A stretch of 64,000 bases of DNA, from positions 49,685 to 113,684 of the forward strand of contig UZAN01039775.1 of NCBI GenBank assembly GCA_900618425.1, written 5' to 3'. The first letter of the stretch is position 1. Each line of letters opens with the position of its first letter. This stretch comes from Echinostoma caproni (taxonomy: Eukaryota > Platyhelminthes > Trematoda > Plagiorchiida > Echinostomatidae). A model generated the notes under the pieces. It was not told where the DNA came from. It was given only the letters and a program-made list of their open reading frames with translations, and searched no databases. Made by a program: the position numbers and the translations under genes. This document shows, in pieces, positions 50,736 to 61,429 of this stretch.

Positions 50736-51363
50736 GATCGGAGCGTTTTTCGTTTTCCATCTTTGCGAGGTTTTGCGGGCCCCGTGTCTGGCTCATCTCA
50801 ACACTAGCCCCCGGGGTTATAACTGGAATGGAAATTTTCACAACCTGATTGCTTGTTGCATGAAAGTATCTGATAATGCTTTTCGTTGATTTTTACCTGA
50901 CTTTACCAACGCGCAATGAACAAGGTTCTTCCGGTACGCAGTTCGATCAGGTGAAATAATTAGCAAACCTCAATTTCCCGATCTATGTGCATTTGGATCC
51001 GCACACACCTGATTCTCAAGAGCCCAATGAATAAGTGTAGTTACCAGGATCATCACAACGTCTCTATTGAACTAAGTCACGCAAAAATGCCAGCGCAACA
51101 TTACCAAACGTTCGGGAGACGTCTGGTGCACACTAGTGAACATCCAAAACGTAGGGCAAACTTAGTAGAAACGCAATACGTCCAGTTCCCTTAACAAATT
51201 TAATCACGGCGAGGAGCAACAAAACACTTCAGCAGCCTCACTAATCATTCTGTAGAAAACCAAGGGTCTTCTCGTGGAATCAAATCTGGACAAGCCTGAT
51301 CGTCAAGTCAACTCTTCTTGTATTTATCTATTCCAGTTTATTCGCAGTAGCAAGCACGTTGGA
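50736..51363. other. no recognised feature
   Basis: Nothing recognisable; it may contain degraded upstream PLE sequence. Confidence 0.4.
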
Positions 51364-51632
51364 TGAACTGAGAGAAGGCTGCCCGTAAGGATTTCCGAAC
51401 ACATTCCCAAGAATCTAGCACTGAAGAGAGATAAAGTTCTTAAAACGTCTATTGCTCACCACATATTAGACTTCAACTTGTGTGTGGGGCCTAGAAAGTC
51501 TTTTAGGATTATAAGTAGACAACAACACCATCGTCTACTTCAGCTTGCTGAAGCCTCCACCATTCGACGGCTTAAACCCAATTTGTGTAAACAATTAGAC
51601 TTTGTGGCCAGTCTTGCCCTGCCCCGGTAGGA
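51364..51632 (+). pseudogene. Penelope-like element, GIY-YIG C-terminal remnant
   Basis: An open frame without a start codon reads TERRLPVRISEHIPKNLALK, then AHHILDFNLCVGPRKSFRII, SRQQHHRLLQLAEASTIRRL and KPNLCKQLDFVASLALP, ending at TAG. The T-RRL-R-EH block holds the catalytic Arg and Glu of GIY-YIG endonucleases, and AEASTIRRLKPNLC is the usual end of the Penelope-like domain. The GIY and YIG strands are missing or degraded (a stop precedes TERRL). The copy is closer in layout to the one at 0.4 kb than to the one at 19.4 kb. Confidence 0.8.
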
Positions 51633-53960
51633 CAGAACCCCGTCGTGTGTTCACTCGCCGTGGTTAACGGTGTGACCTTTGCACCTGTCGTGTGATTGGC
51701 CCAATCGGAGTGTTCATTTCTCCGATAATGTATCATGTCTTTGTTGTTGTTTAACCTGATTGAGAGAACCCGAAATAACTGAATTCATAGTATCCTGCTG
51801 AAATGTGGTTCTTCCTCGCCGTGATGACAATAGAGACGTGCCCAAAGCGCGCACACATACACACAACACGAACGGAAAGATGGCGAAATTGTGAAGGTGT
51901 TTCTGTGGGAGAAGTATCACGACTTTCTTCTGTTAATGAAATTGTCCCTTTTATTGTGCGGCCTTTACGCATTCTGTTTCACAATATTGCACTGTTGTCA
52001 CCGCGGCTTTTACCGAAATTCTGCAGGTTGTGTTTCCATGGCTGCAAATGACTTTTCGAACACGACCTAGCCTCCCCGTCCTAACGATTTCGTGTTATTT
52101 CGGTTACCATATAAGCTTTATTGCTCTCCTGCGAATGCGAAATACATTCTCAGTCAGTTTACCACGAATGAGTCCATAGTCAATCAAAATGAAGTGGATA
52201 TAAACACAGTAGAAGAGCGGTTAAAGTTTTTCGTTTCGACACACTGCTTCAGGCATTAGCATTTATCGATCGATTATAAGTTACTATGCACACACAATAG
52301 ACGGTAGTCGTGAAAGCCGCAAATGACATGCACCGAAATGACACCAGAAAAAAGATAGATTTCATTTTTTATCCAACCAAAAATCAGTGGAAATTGAATG
52401 AACGGGAACGGGAAACGACAAAACGTAGGCTCAAAGTAAAAGTAACAAAGAAACATAGGAAAACAATCTCCAAATTTAATTCTTTTGGGGTAGGAGCAAA
52501 GCAACAAAAAGCACGATAAGAAAACTGGAAACAGTTCATAAATACCAACAATCCTGGGTCACGTTGTATTCTCTTCATGCCGAAGTCGTTTTGAAAAAAA
52601 AACAGAAAACAAGTGGAGGTTAATCAAACAATCAAATGTCTACCAATGTGTAGCATTTCCGGATGTTCCGAAAGAATTTCCGACACATTCAATGTGTCAC
52701 CTCTCTCAGAAGCGAATGAAGACAGTCAATGCTCACATCAGATGTTTGCGCAGAACAGATGGGGTTACGGGGAAAAAAATGTATCGGTCTCAGTTTGTCG
52801 AGAAATATAAAATTTCAAGTGAATTGGCAATTCAGAAAACTGATAATTCGATTTTAGTGCTTCATATTTCTCGAAACTTGGTAATCCATCAGGATTTTAG
52901 AAACCTTTGCAAGATGTCAGTACCAACAGACTTGCATTGAATTATTCCCATTTGGGAAACCTCATGTAAAAGATTTACACAGCAAGCGTAACACGATTTC
53001 CCCTTCACAACTTGTTCGGGTCGATAAAAAGAAATGTCCAAAATGTATACCCCCCCCCCAAGTGAACCATTTTTCTTACAAATAATTCCGTATAATACAC
53101 GCCAACATGTTACCTACGGCCATGTACAGCAAATTTAAACATGATCCCCTGTCACGTGATAATTTGCATCGTTTTATATGATCTGAGTTCGGATACATCT
53201 TATTCCGCTCAACTTTGCTTTGTAGAATTACAGATGTTTTATTTATCTACACTTCAAAATAGATTGTCAAAATGGATTTGATTGCAGTTTGTTTTCGGGG
53301 CTCGTTGACTTGTAGATTGCGATCGTAATCACCGAATAATCCAAAGAATTACAACGACACTAACTTTGAATGAGTATTCCAAAGCTATTCCTGTGTGCAA
53401 AATGTTTGATATTTGATCAATCGTTGCTCATCTGGTTGAGACGAGAAACGTGGTCGACATGTATTCGGCATTCACAATCATTCATCGAGTTTCAATGTAC
53501 ATACTTCCCCAGACCAACACGGTTTCGGACGTTTGCGACCGCGGAGGCGCTTAATTTCCTGAATCTTGAAATCTGAACAACGCGCATAACTATAATAGTT
53601 CATAATTTCACAATGATTATCTCTGCTACTGCTTCTGATCGTCCGCTGACTAGAGAGAAACAATGAACTGATACTCCGAATCGAAGCTTAGAATTGTGCT
53701 ATATTCCTCAGTTCATGAAACCGAGTGAGTAATATTTTATTTGTGTACCTTGCGGGTTTATCGTTAACTTTGACCCACGGGGAACCTGTCTGGAGATGTT
53801 TTCTCGCTACTCCGTGTACCGGTAGCTCCGCCACCCTATGACCGTTCCACGCCGTCGCGTGCAAAGTCTCGTGGCGTCTCCAGCTTGGGGGAGGGAGGGC
53901 ATGCCTATTGCGCATCTCTGACTACTCCACTGAGCTGCTAGAACCCCGAGTGCGTATCCA
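51633..53960. other. no recognised gene
   Basis: A homopolymer C run lies at about 53051-53059. On the minus strand near 53,940-53,900, TAGCAGCTCAGTGGAGTAGT resembles a tRNA-type A box, but no B box was found at the right distance. Confidence 0.4.
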
Positions 53961-54566
53961 TTACATATACAATCTATTTCTATATCTTCCGACACTTAAA
54001 GTCACGATTTTTACCACTGAAATATGTGCGAAGTGAAAGGAGACATTCGGTTCGAGCAGATAATCAGTGCGTGTCTGTACACGTGTGTGCTGCATGTACA
54101 TTTTTCTGTCTGATTGAGAACTAAATCCTCGCAAACACATTTTCTCCCGCTTATACTTTGTGTGATTTCCCCTGTACACTAATTTACATTTCTTTAATAA
54201 ATTGTTCCCGTGGAACTTGCATAAATCTGATCTGCCCGGTGCGTTAACCATGGAACATCGCATACCACAAAGATGCGACACCAGCTTTCGAAAAAAAATG
54301 CAACTTGCTGCATTCCTCCGGAAGATTGCCACCAAACTGTCACTTTTATCACAATGAATGATGGATGGACCAACACGCGACTTGAGAAAAGATATTTGTG
54401 GAGCACACATTTTTGCTAGATCACGTTTGGTGGTTACGCTTCCGGGGGGAGGGAGAGGTTGATGAATATGGTTACCTTGTTTGACGGGAATGAGCCAGAA
54501 AAAAGGACATCGTTGGGGACGACCTATGGTGGCCAGAAAATTGGCAATCATACGGATAAATATCAT
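53961..54566 (-). other. long open reading frame of unknown nature
   Basis: A 201-codon open frame, the longest here that is neither a known transposon protein nor a gap artefact. Its start region (MIFIRMIANFLATIGR) overlaps the antisense of sequence flanking the CR1-like LINE. Stretches such as RGNHTKYKREKMCLRGFSSQ are basic. No signal peptide, repeat or catalytic motif was recognised. A frame this long is unusual at this base composition but not impossible by chance in 64 kb. It could be part of an unrecognised transposon, a retained exon or noise. Confidence 0.3.
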
Positions 54567-54623
54567 GGAATTAACGAGAGGACAAAACTATCGATCGATT
54601 TTTGGCTTCAACTTCCGTATGTC

Positions 54624-55230
54624 TCAAATGAAAAGGATCTCGGTGTCATTGTTCAAGACGACCTAGGTTGTCCTTCAAAGTGCTCCCGGGCGTTGTCCTC
54701 CGTTATAAGACATGCTGGTTTGCTAAAGCAAGTATTTGGCAAGTTTTAACCTACGCTGTTTCCAAGGTTATTGTCAGCCTACATTCGGCCGCACATGGAG
54801 TACGCAATTCAAGCGTGGAATTCATAGTTGCAGAGCGATCGCAAGATTCTAGAACGTCCACAAAGAATGGTCACCGAAATGGTCAAGGGTCTGCATTCCA
54901 AAAGTTACGCGGAAAGACTGGAATCACTGCAACTTTATTCCACACAGTATCACCGTATCCGAGGGGACTTGATCTTGGTGTATCAAATAATGCAGGACCC
55001 AGATCAGTTATGTCGCTCATTCTTCACCTTGTCGCCCAACTGTCACCTGAGGGGGCACTCATTCAAATTCGTGCTCCAAAATAGCCGACTAGAATGTCGG
55101 CGTCATTCATTCATCCTCAGAATGTGCACTACTTGGAATTCTCTGCCACTACACTTTTTTCCACGCCAACAATGGATTGCTTCAAGCACACACTCAACGA
55201 AGCTTTGACAAGCCTAAAATTTCAACATTC
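54624..55230 (+). mobile_element. CR1/jockey-like LINE, 3' part of reverse transcriptase
   Basis: One frame reads VSNEKDLGVIVQDDL, SAYIRPHMEYAIQAWNS, ILERPQRMVTEMVKGLHSKS, YAERLESLQLYSTQYHRIRG, DLILVYQIM, FFTLSPNCHLRGHSFKF and FILRMCTTWNSLPLHFF. This is the thumb and C-terminal end of CR1/jockey-superfamily LINE reverse transcriptases. Only two in-frame stops (54747-54749 and 54825-54827) break it, fewer lesions than the other LINE remnants here. The palm with the catalytic Asp pair is absent, so the copy is 5'-truncated, as is usual for LINEs. The 3' end is not sharply defined. Confidence 0.88.
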
Positions 55231-55786
55231 GTAGCAGTGCAGGAAACAAGTATAAATTGTGACATCCGTCTACTTTCTATGAACCGTGAATCGAGTCATC
55301 TGTGATAAACCCTATAGGACAAGAAAAACAACTGCTTGCAATTATTCCCCATATTAAAAATTTGACTTTAACTTTAATCGAACAGGTGTGAAAATCCTAC
55401 GAATAAAGAAGTTTCATGCAGCAGCATCAGATGAATTATTTTCCTGAATGATTACCCCACATCTCACTCTAGTTTTATACTATACTAAGATTATGTTATT
55501 TCTACCGAACGAGCCACCCGCCTTCGAAACCACCGAGCAACAATCCTTCGGAGCGGTTGGTTTTTGAGGTTGAATCCGATGTATCAAACGAAAAATTCTC
55601 AACCGACTAACGGCGATTGCAGTATGATCGCATGAACACCAGTGACCTAATAGCAAACGAACAAGCCGTGTTACGCAACAGCCTACATAATAATTATCCG
55701 TAGCAGTCTGTAGGCAAACGTAGTTAACCAGACACGGAGAAACCGTCTACTGTTTCACCGGATGCTCTCTTTTTGTTTTCCATCAG
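55231..55786. other. no recognised feature
   Basis: Probable LINE 3' flank followed by sequence that would be intron if the next exon is real. Confidence 0.4.
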
Positions 55787-55956
55787 GTAGTGTGATGGAA
55801 ATAACTGACTGGTTACAACTCGATCTGTTACATTACATCCAGTATACAAACAAGCCCATATTTAGACCCACTGTCCGAAGTATTCGCGATGTGAACAGCA
55901 AGTTATTTGAGCAGCTGGGCTATCGAAGAAAAAATCTAGAATTGAGTTCTACATGA
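55787..55956 (+). CDS. candidate terminal exon, unknown protein
   Basis: A strong acceptor, CTCTCTTTTTGTTTTCCATCAG, ends at 55786. The following frame (two bases completing a codon, then 55 codons) reads SVMEITDWLQLDLLHYIQYT, NKPIFRPTVRSIRDV, NSKLFEQLGYRRKNLELSST and stops with TGA. The residue mix and balanced codons look like real protein, predicted mostly helical and soluble. No AATAAA is near; GATAAA at about 55978 could serve. I do not recognise the family and found no upstream exon. If real, this plus-strand gene converges on the minus-strand CUB gene. Confidence 0.42.
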
Positions 55957-56611
55957 GGCTTTTCGTCGTCGTTCAAGATAAAATAGTGCGTCCAATATGA
56001 AAGAAGCAATCTGGGTGGTTCACATTATCACCAACACGCTTGTGGGCTCTGAAGTTTAAATTGTGACTCGTATCACCTGATTGCCGAAATTAATGTAACG
56101 TTCTCATCATATTGGCTTTCTTTTGGAACAATCTTTCTTTTTGCATTTCCTTTCGACTGTTGCAGACCATCTTTTTTTGCAGTACAAACGGTGTATTCTG
56201 TGCATGGCTGACATCGAGCCAGAGAAAGGAGGATCTCTCTCGCAATATTCTTCGTTTATTCCTGCTTCTCTGGTTGATTTGTACATTCGAATGGTGCCGC
56301 CACCAACCAACGGCCGGTTCATTTCACGTCAATCCTAATAGAGCATGATAAACTTCGCCGCTCCAAGTCCCATATAGGTTGACAGCGAATAGCTCTAGGT
56401 TCTCAAGACTAGGGAGTGTAGGCTTTTTGAGGTCATTACAAAATGGGATCACGAAGCAAAATATCGAGCTAATGTCTTATTTCCAACTCAGTCAACACTC
56501 ATGACACATTATCAGCAATGTTGCTTACACTATACAACATACTACATCATGATTTTCATTCCGCGAACTTCTCGTGTAATTTTACACTACTGCCATGCGC
56601 CCAAATCTTAC
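55957..56611. other. no firm feature; downstream part of the CUB gene expected
   Basis: Exon B of the CUB gene ends in phase 1, so at least one more exon should lie at lower coordinates on the minus strand. Frames at 56107-56322 minus are open but have no convincing acceptor in the right phase. A short exon starting after CTATTAG at about 56339 would end at once with GLT and a stop. Confidence 0.3.
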
Positions 56612-56798
56612 CTTTTTTGAATTGTATTGTAAGCCTCGGAGCAGCACCGATATCATCCGCGTGGAAGTAGATGAGGACGGATCGTTTCAGCTTAGGTGGG
56701 GATTGTGGCCGATTCCCCTCAGGGTAGACATCAATCAGTTCGAATCGACCGCCTTCGATGGTCCACAGCTTCACGTAGTCAAATGGATAGTCATTCAG
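56612..56798 (-). CDS. CUB-domain protein, exon encoding second half of the domain
   Basis: On the minus strand the segment follows TATCAG and ends at AAAAAAG before a GTAAGA donor. In phase 0 it reads LNDYPFDYVKLWTIEGGRFE, LIDVYPEGNRPQSPPKL, KRSVLIYFHADDIGAAPRLT and IQFKK. FDYVKLW, the turn before RP, and the V-I-FHADD strand with a closing LTIQF are the C-terminal half of a CUB domain. The third and fourth Cys of a standard CUB (before DYV and in YCG) are both replaced, which fits joint loss of one disulphide. Its entry phase matches exon A at 58307-58470. Other parts of the protein were not found, so its overall type (protease, receptor or secreted adhesive protein) is unknown; CUB proteins are extracellular. 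Confidence 0.75.
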
Positions 56799-56859
56799 CT
56801 GATATTAAGCTGATATGGTTCCTCAGCAAGTGAACCATCTCTGTTTGAGTAGACAGGAT

Positions 56860-57809
56860 CTTATCTCGGCTATTCCCTGTGAATGACGGTGTTCCCACGG
56901 TTCTATACGTTCTCACACCGTCTTACATCTATTTATCAACGGTCTTTTGTCCAAAAACCTCTAATCTCATCTATTGTCTTGCTGATGATGCCATTCTCCA
57001 CTGTTCTTATCCCACAACCAATCAGGTCATTACCAAGGTCGATCACAACCTCATTGTTATTAATGCTTCGCTTAACTCCCATTCCCAACTCAACAGCGCA
57101 TGGGGCTCCACAAACCATGTGTTGCAATGCTTTCCGTCTCTTTTAAACGTGTCCTTTATTCTACTCAAGTGATATTTAATTCACTGCCCTTCTGTTCCTG
57201 AAATCTTCTCCCTCCTTGGTTTATCCATACATTCTTCCTTCTTTTGATCCCATTTTATTTTCACACTCACTGCTCGCAAAGTCGGTTTTCTATTGCATGC
57301 TAACGCTTCTTCACGCCCAAGTATTTTTTCTTTGAATACACAACTCAAATCCGCCCAATGCTCGAGTACATCAGTCATGTATGGGGCGGAGGTGAGTATT
57401 CCGCTCTTTTTCTCCTCAACCCTGTCCGATGTAAGAACATCGACGAACCGTCTTTAACTGTCAACCTGCAGTCACTTTCCCATCGCCAGGCAGCTGCTTC
57501 CTTTTCTCTCTTCTGTCTTGACTATTTTGGTTTCTGTTCTTCTAAACTCGCTCCAGTGATTCCTCTGCCACTGACATTTTCTCGTTCTCAGGCGCTTAGT
57601 CATCGTTATCCCCAGTTGTCAGACTTCTATCTTCCGATCGTTTTAGTTCCCCAGGACTGCTAAATTAAGAAGCACACTTCCCATCTTCGTGTATCCAAAC
57701 CCTTATAATCATACTCATTTCAGAAGCAGGGGTGACAAATCAATTCTCACTTGAATGTTCCCCGACATAACCCCGACAGTATGTCATATATATATATATA
57801 TATATATCG
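56860..57809 (+). mobile_element. jockey/CR1-like LINE fragment inside the CUB intron
   Basis: Pieces of one reverse transcriptase follow each other with frame changes: HGSIRSHTVLHLFINGLLS (normally QGS), LADDAILHCS (the YADD block, Tyr changed to Leu, both Asp kept), LNSHSQLNSAWGSTNHVL, LTARKVGFLLHANAS, MLEYISHVWGGGEYSALFLL, LSHRQAAASFSLFCLDYFGF, SSKLAPVIPLPLTF, then PRTAKLRSTLPIFVY and NPYNHTHFRSRGDKSILT followed by a stop. A pure (TA)n run begins a few codons later and is probably the 3' tail. The HVWGG and LSHRR-type blocks differ from the CR1-like copy at 54.6 kb, so this is a separate lineage. It is 5'-truncated at about 56860 and antisense to the host gene. Confidence 0.88.
57786..57809. 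repeat. (TA)n microsatellite
   Basis: An uninterrupted TA run immediately after the LINE coding end; probably derived from the element's 3' tail. Confidence 0.95.
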
Positions 57810-58306
57810 CAAACTAGACACCGGACATTTCACTGCCTTTGTGGTGTTATGAATTTTCAGCTGAACAAATCAATGACCATTCCTGCATTCTGAAATGTGG
57901 AGTCTGCACCTGGTTAGTGGATATCCCAAGGTCAACATGGATGTTCCGTGTTTGTCTGTTGTCTTTTGATTCCGGAAATGAACAGAGAACTTCAGGTCTC
58001 CGCTTTCCTATCGGGAGATATAAACCATTTATATAAGGAAGGATGGATGAGACAAAGGTCTATGTTGTTTGATATGAACTATGTGATATTCTGATTGGTG
58101 TTTCCCGTTTCACTGAACGTTATACCTCTCTTACAATAGAACGTTAAATAACAAAATTAAATTGACCGAGGAAATCGAGACGAAACAAAACAGAGCGACT
58201 TTGAAGGATCTCTCCAGAATGTGTAAAAACAGTGGATTCAAAAAAGAAATTCTAATCAATTATTACCGGAATAATTAAAGTTATTTCATTCCAGTTATCA
58301 ACTTAC

Positions 58307-58470
58307 ACCTAATTCCAAAAAATTCAAATTGACTTGTCCTTGGACACCAGCCTCAATGATCCACAAGCAACAACGTGCGGTTCCTTCGAAATTGCCGTAG
58401 TTCGTGTGGGAAATGATGCCTGATGAATGTTTGAAGTATTCACCGCATTGTGATTTTACCTGTGATTCGT
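58307..58470 (-). CDS. CUB-domain protein, exon encoding first half of the domain
   Basis: Following a pyrimidine-rich acceptor ending TTGGTAG at 58471, the minus strand reads ESQVKSQCGEYFKHS, SGIISHTNYGNFEGTARCC, LWIIEAGVQGQVNLNFLELG and ends at a perfect GTAAGT donor. CG, SGIIS.TNYGNF, C.WII and VNLNF are the N-terminal half of a CUB domain, with its first two Cys in place. An alternative start after TCACAG (58459) is possible. Joined to 56612-56798 in phase 0 it gives about 110 residues, the normal CUB length. Upstream exons with the signal peptide lie outside what I can recognise. Confidence 0.78.
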
Positions 58471-58964
58471 CTACCAATGAAAGAGAGGTAGTAGAGAATG
58501 GGATATGAGTTTTACTTTCAAATGAAACATTCTTCTGAATATATTTTTTTGTTCTTTTATCGTTTCGTATAAAATTCGCATTCAAGCATTTACAAACCAA
58601 TAGACTTCGGACTTCGTGTGCACATTTGCTTGCTGCCTTTCAGCTACCCGTGTCTTTGACTAAGGAAAGGGAGTTAACTGTAGAGTGGTATGTCATCAGT
58701 ATGATCAAAGTAATCGAGCGAATAAACTCATGTAGCCTCTTTTCGACCGTATTTCATTTCACTTAATGTTGTGTGCTCCTACTCACATTTATGAGTAGTA
58801 TGGTTTCATTTGCGGAAAAGAATGTGATTGGCAGTTTCTCGCGACAGTAGAAAATTAACAAAACTTTCTAGAATGAATTACTTTGTTGAAAAATGTTAAC
58901 TACGGACCGTTCCATTCGTTATTCTGTATGTTTTTGGGAATTTTGGTGGCATGTTCCAAATTAG

Positions 58965-59221
58965 ACAACTTATTGCATGCACTCCAATTTATCCATATAC
59001 GTACTGTTGTTCGTAATAGAAATTCTACTCAAGCCAGCGCTGGTTTTCTGAGAGCACAAAACCGTTTTGTCATACAAGATGTCCTAACCAGGGATTATAT
59101 TTTTAACTTTATGGCTGAGAGCTGCCGTCAAGATTTTCATTCCCCACAACATAACCCTCACACCACCGATTGTCTGACTTGTCAATCAATGTACGTCCAA
59201 AAACGAAATCTGGTGACTTGG
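58965..59221 (+). CDS. candidate internal exon, unknown protein
   Basis: Bounded by an acceptor ATTAG (58960-58964) and a perfect GTAAGT donor (59222-59227), with a frame open for 85 codons. It reads NLLHALQFIHIRTVVRNRNS, FLRAQNRFVIQDVLTRDYIF and CRQDFHSPQHNPHTTDCLTC, ending NLVTW. Three Cys and a His-rich patch occur near the end, but no known zinc-binding or other domain was recognised. It lies 0.5 kb from, and opposite to, the CUB exon, which makes a shared locus awkward. Confidence 0.3.
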
Positions 59222-59699
59222 GTAAGTCAAATTAAACTGCCATGGTCAATCGGTTGTCTGAATAAGTGGCAACGGTAAACCAAAACTTTTCATGTGATTC
59301 CAAAATACACAGAGACTCACCAGTTCCACTTCGAAAAGCATTGTTACGGGGACTAACTGAAATGTAAGGTTAAATAAAAGCTGGGTATTTTTTATGAAAT
59401 TGAAATAAAAAACCAACAGGAATGAAAATAAATGGTACTTTCTGTAAAAGAGTAGGTGTATCAATTACCAGCCAGTGAAATCTCGGATTTGGTGGAAAAC
59501 TTTGTTCAAGCAGTTCGGAAAAAAGCGGTAGAATGGCCATATTTTCATCAAGTGGTTTATATTTGATCTACAAAAAAAGTCTGACAGAACAATTGTAAAT
59601 ATTGCAACAATGGTCAGGAGATGTCTGTATGCTCCCCTGTGATTCTTTTTTGAAAATCCACACATAGTTCAACGCTGTCGGAGATTATATCACGGTAAT

Positions 59700-59884
59700 T
59701 TGTGAATGCTATCAGGAAACGCCATTCTGTGGCTTTTTGTCGGAGTTTCACTCAGTTTTATACCCACAGGAAGATTCACTATCAACATCATGGTAAGCTG
59801 TCTGGACAACTTTATTAAGCCCATGACGTGAGAGCCCGAAATGCTCTCAGTGTAATACGTATTCCATTCGAGAACTTCTACCAC
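59700..59884 (-). other. possible further CUB-like exon (weak)
   Basis: After GTCTATGACAG the minus-strand frame reads VVEVLEWNTYYTESISGSHV, then MGLIKLSRQLTMMLIVNLP. The hydrophobic spacing resembles the second half of a CUB domain and the strand agrees with the CUB gene. The Cys residues are missing, no good donor follows, and no matching first half was found. Confidence 0.2.
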
Positions 59885-60769
59885 ACTGTCATAGACAATC
59901 AATCATACATGCGTATGCCGTATAACTTGCCTAGTTCGTTTGATGGGAAGTATTTAGTTCCGTGGATGTTACATAATCTGAACTCAATATTATGTTTGAC
60001 AGGGTACGCTGCTCGAGGAGGTTGATTACTGCTAAAAGTTAACTATAGCCCAAACGTGTTCCAGTGGACCCACGTACGATGGAAACCTGTAGGAATATTT
60101 CGGAAATATTAGACGGCTGTATATTCATCGCATTCGCGGTTTTCTTTGATCGCTTTTTCCATAGATTCTTGTTTCACGCTGTGACTTCCTCGAACTAAGG
60201 ATAACAGGTTATACCCCGATTCCCGAAATAAAGAACTTTGGCATTTGGCATTAAACTCACAACTACTCATGCGTAGTAAAGTGGGATAATTGAAATTATT
60301 TTCGACTTCACCTTCAAGCACAATCCTCGGTTCATTCAGTTCCCGAAGCATTATGATTCAGTGTTGAACTCGAACATATTAAGTGCTTGGATTCCAATGT
60401 CAGGAGCACAGTGGACCAGTTTAGTTTCAGATTTTACAACCGTTACATCCGAGATCAGCTAACTCTGGTCATGATCAGCTTCCCATTACCATACTATTAA
60501 CATGTAAACAGGTTCCCAGCATAACTCAACTTGTTTTGTATCCAAATACAAGAAACTCTTGAGATGATGAGGATTCATTATTTTTACACCCATTTCGTTT
60601 TTACAAGAGTTAACAACTCACTTTGGTGCCCTAGTATTGTTCACTGTCTGTTACTCACTCATTTGGATAAAACAGCACAATGAAGATTGGAATGTTGAGA
60701 GCGGAGCAAAGGGAAAGACAAATAATTCATATAGACTACGGTTGCAAGAATAATGAGTAAATGAGTGGG
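59885..60769. other. no recognised feature
   Basis: An open minus-strand frame at 60109-60351 has no recognisable domain. Upstream exons of the CUB gene could lie here. Confidence 0.35.
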
Positions 60770-61115
60770 AGTCGCTGACTGAGACACAGCCATATCATTC
60801 AGTGCCCCTAGCCACCGGATATCATGTTCTCGGGGTTCCCATCCCGGGAATCTAAAGGGACCTACGTGACCAAGTGTCCTGTTCGGGGTTTTCGTACCCT
60901 CAGGACAGATCTTAGTTTGACTATCCTTGACCTTTTTCCATACCATACCTGTCTCGCAAAACATCACGCGCCGTGAATACCTATTTGGTGGCATACGCAA
61001 CGTATGTTCCAAACAGCGTAGGCTATGGAGATCGATTACTGGTTTCACTGGACGACCGCGATCACCTAAAACTCTAAGCCATAACTCAACATTGCTTGTC
61101 CGTTTTCCTCACTAA
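60770..61115 (-). mobile_element. RTE-type LINE, 3' coding end
   Basis: The minus-strand frame reads VIDLHSLRCLEHTLRMPPN, VMFCETGMVWKKVKDSQTK, LGHVGPFRFPGWEPREHD and IRWLGALNDMA. These are the last blocks of the fluke RTE protein: the LH-LRWLGH-LRMP block, the KKV-GQTK block, and the LPGWGPRD...WLETL-DMA block. The same blocks occur in the 27.6-kb copy. Traces of the preceding VFDHRC region are frame-shifted above 61,050. The first part of the element is missing. Confidence 0.8.
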
Positions 61116-61429
61116 ACTCGTGTGATGCAGTGTAGACGGCAGTAGTCGAAAACTGACAGCCTCTATTCCTAACGTCTGTCTTCCTAATGGTCAAGTTTCT
61201 GCGCTGTATAGAAGAACTGGTGGAAATGCTGGAACATACACTCGACGCCTGAAAGACAACCGGATGTTGTGACTGCGTGAAAAAAATTGTTGGTAAATGC
61301 TAGATGAGCCTTCTATATTGCAACTGATAGAGATGTGGTCGATTTAGCTCCATCTTTGTAAAGGGGTTGATGGTTTCCATATAAGTCGGTGTCGTTTCTT
61401 GTGCGAGAGGTTTGTGCTTGATAGGGAAC
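61116..61429. other. junction between two opposed RTE fragments
   Basis: Frames are broken on both strands. It probably contains degraded LINE sequence, but no block can be assigned. Confidence 0.4.

Larger units (their letters stand above)
56799..58306 (-). other. intron of the CUB-domain gene
   Basis: Bounded on the minus strand by GTAAGT at 58306-58301 and CAG at 56801-56799, joining codons in phase 0. It contains a plus-strand LINE fragment at 56860-57809. Confidence 0.68.

Noticed and set aside
50545..50889. 114-codon plus-strand ORF
   Set aside because: It runs across the SINE on the opposite strand; tRNA and ribozyme sequence explains it.
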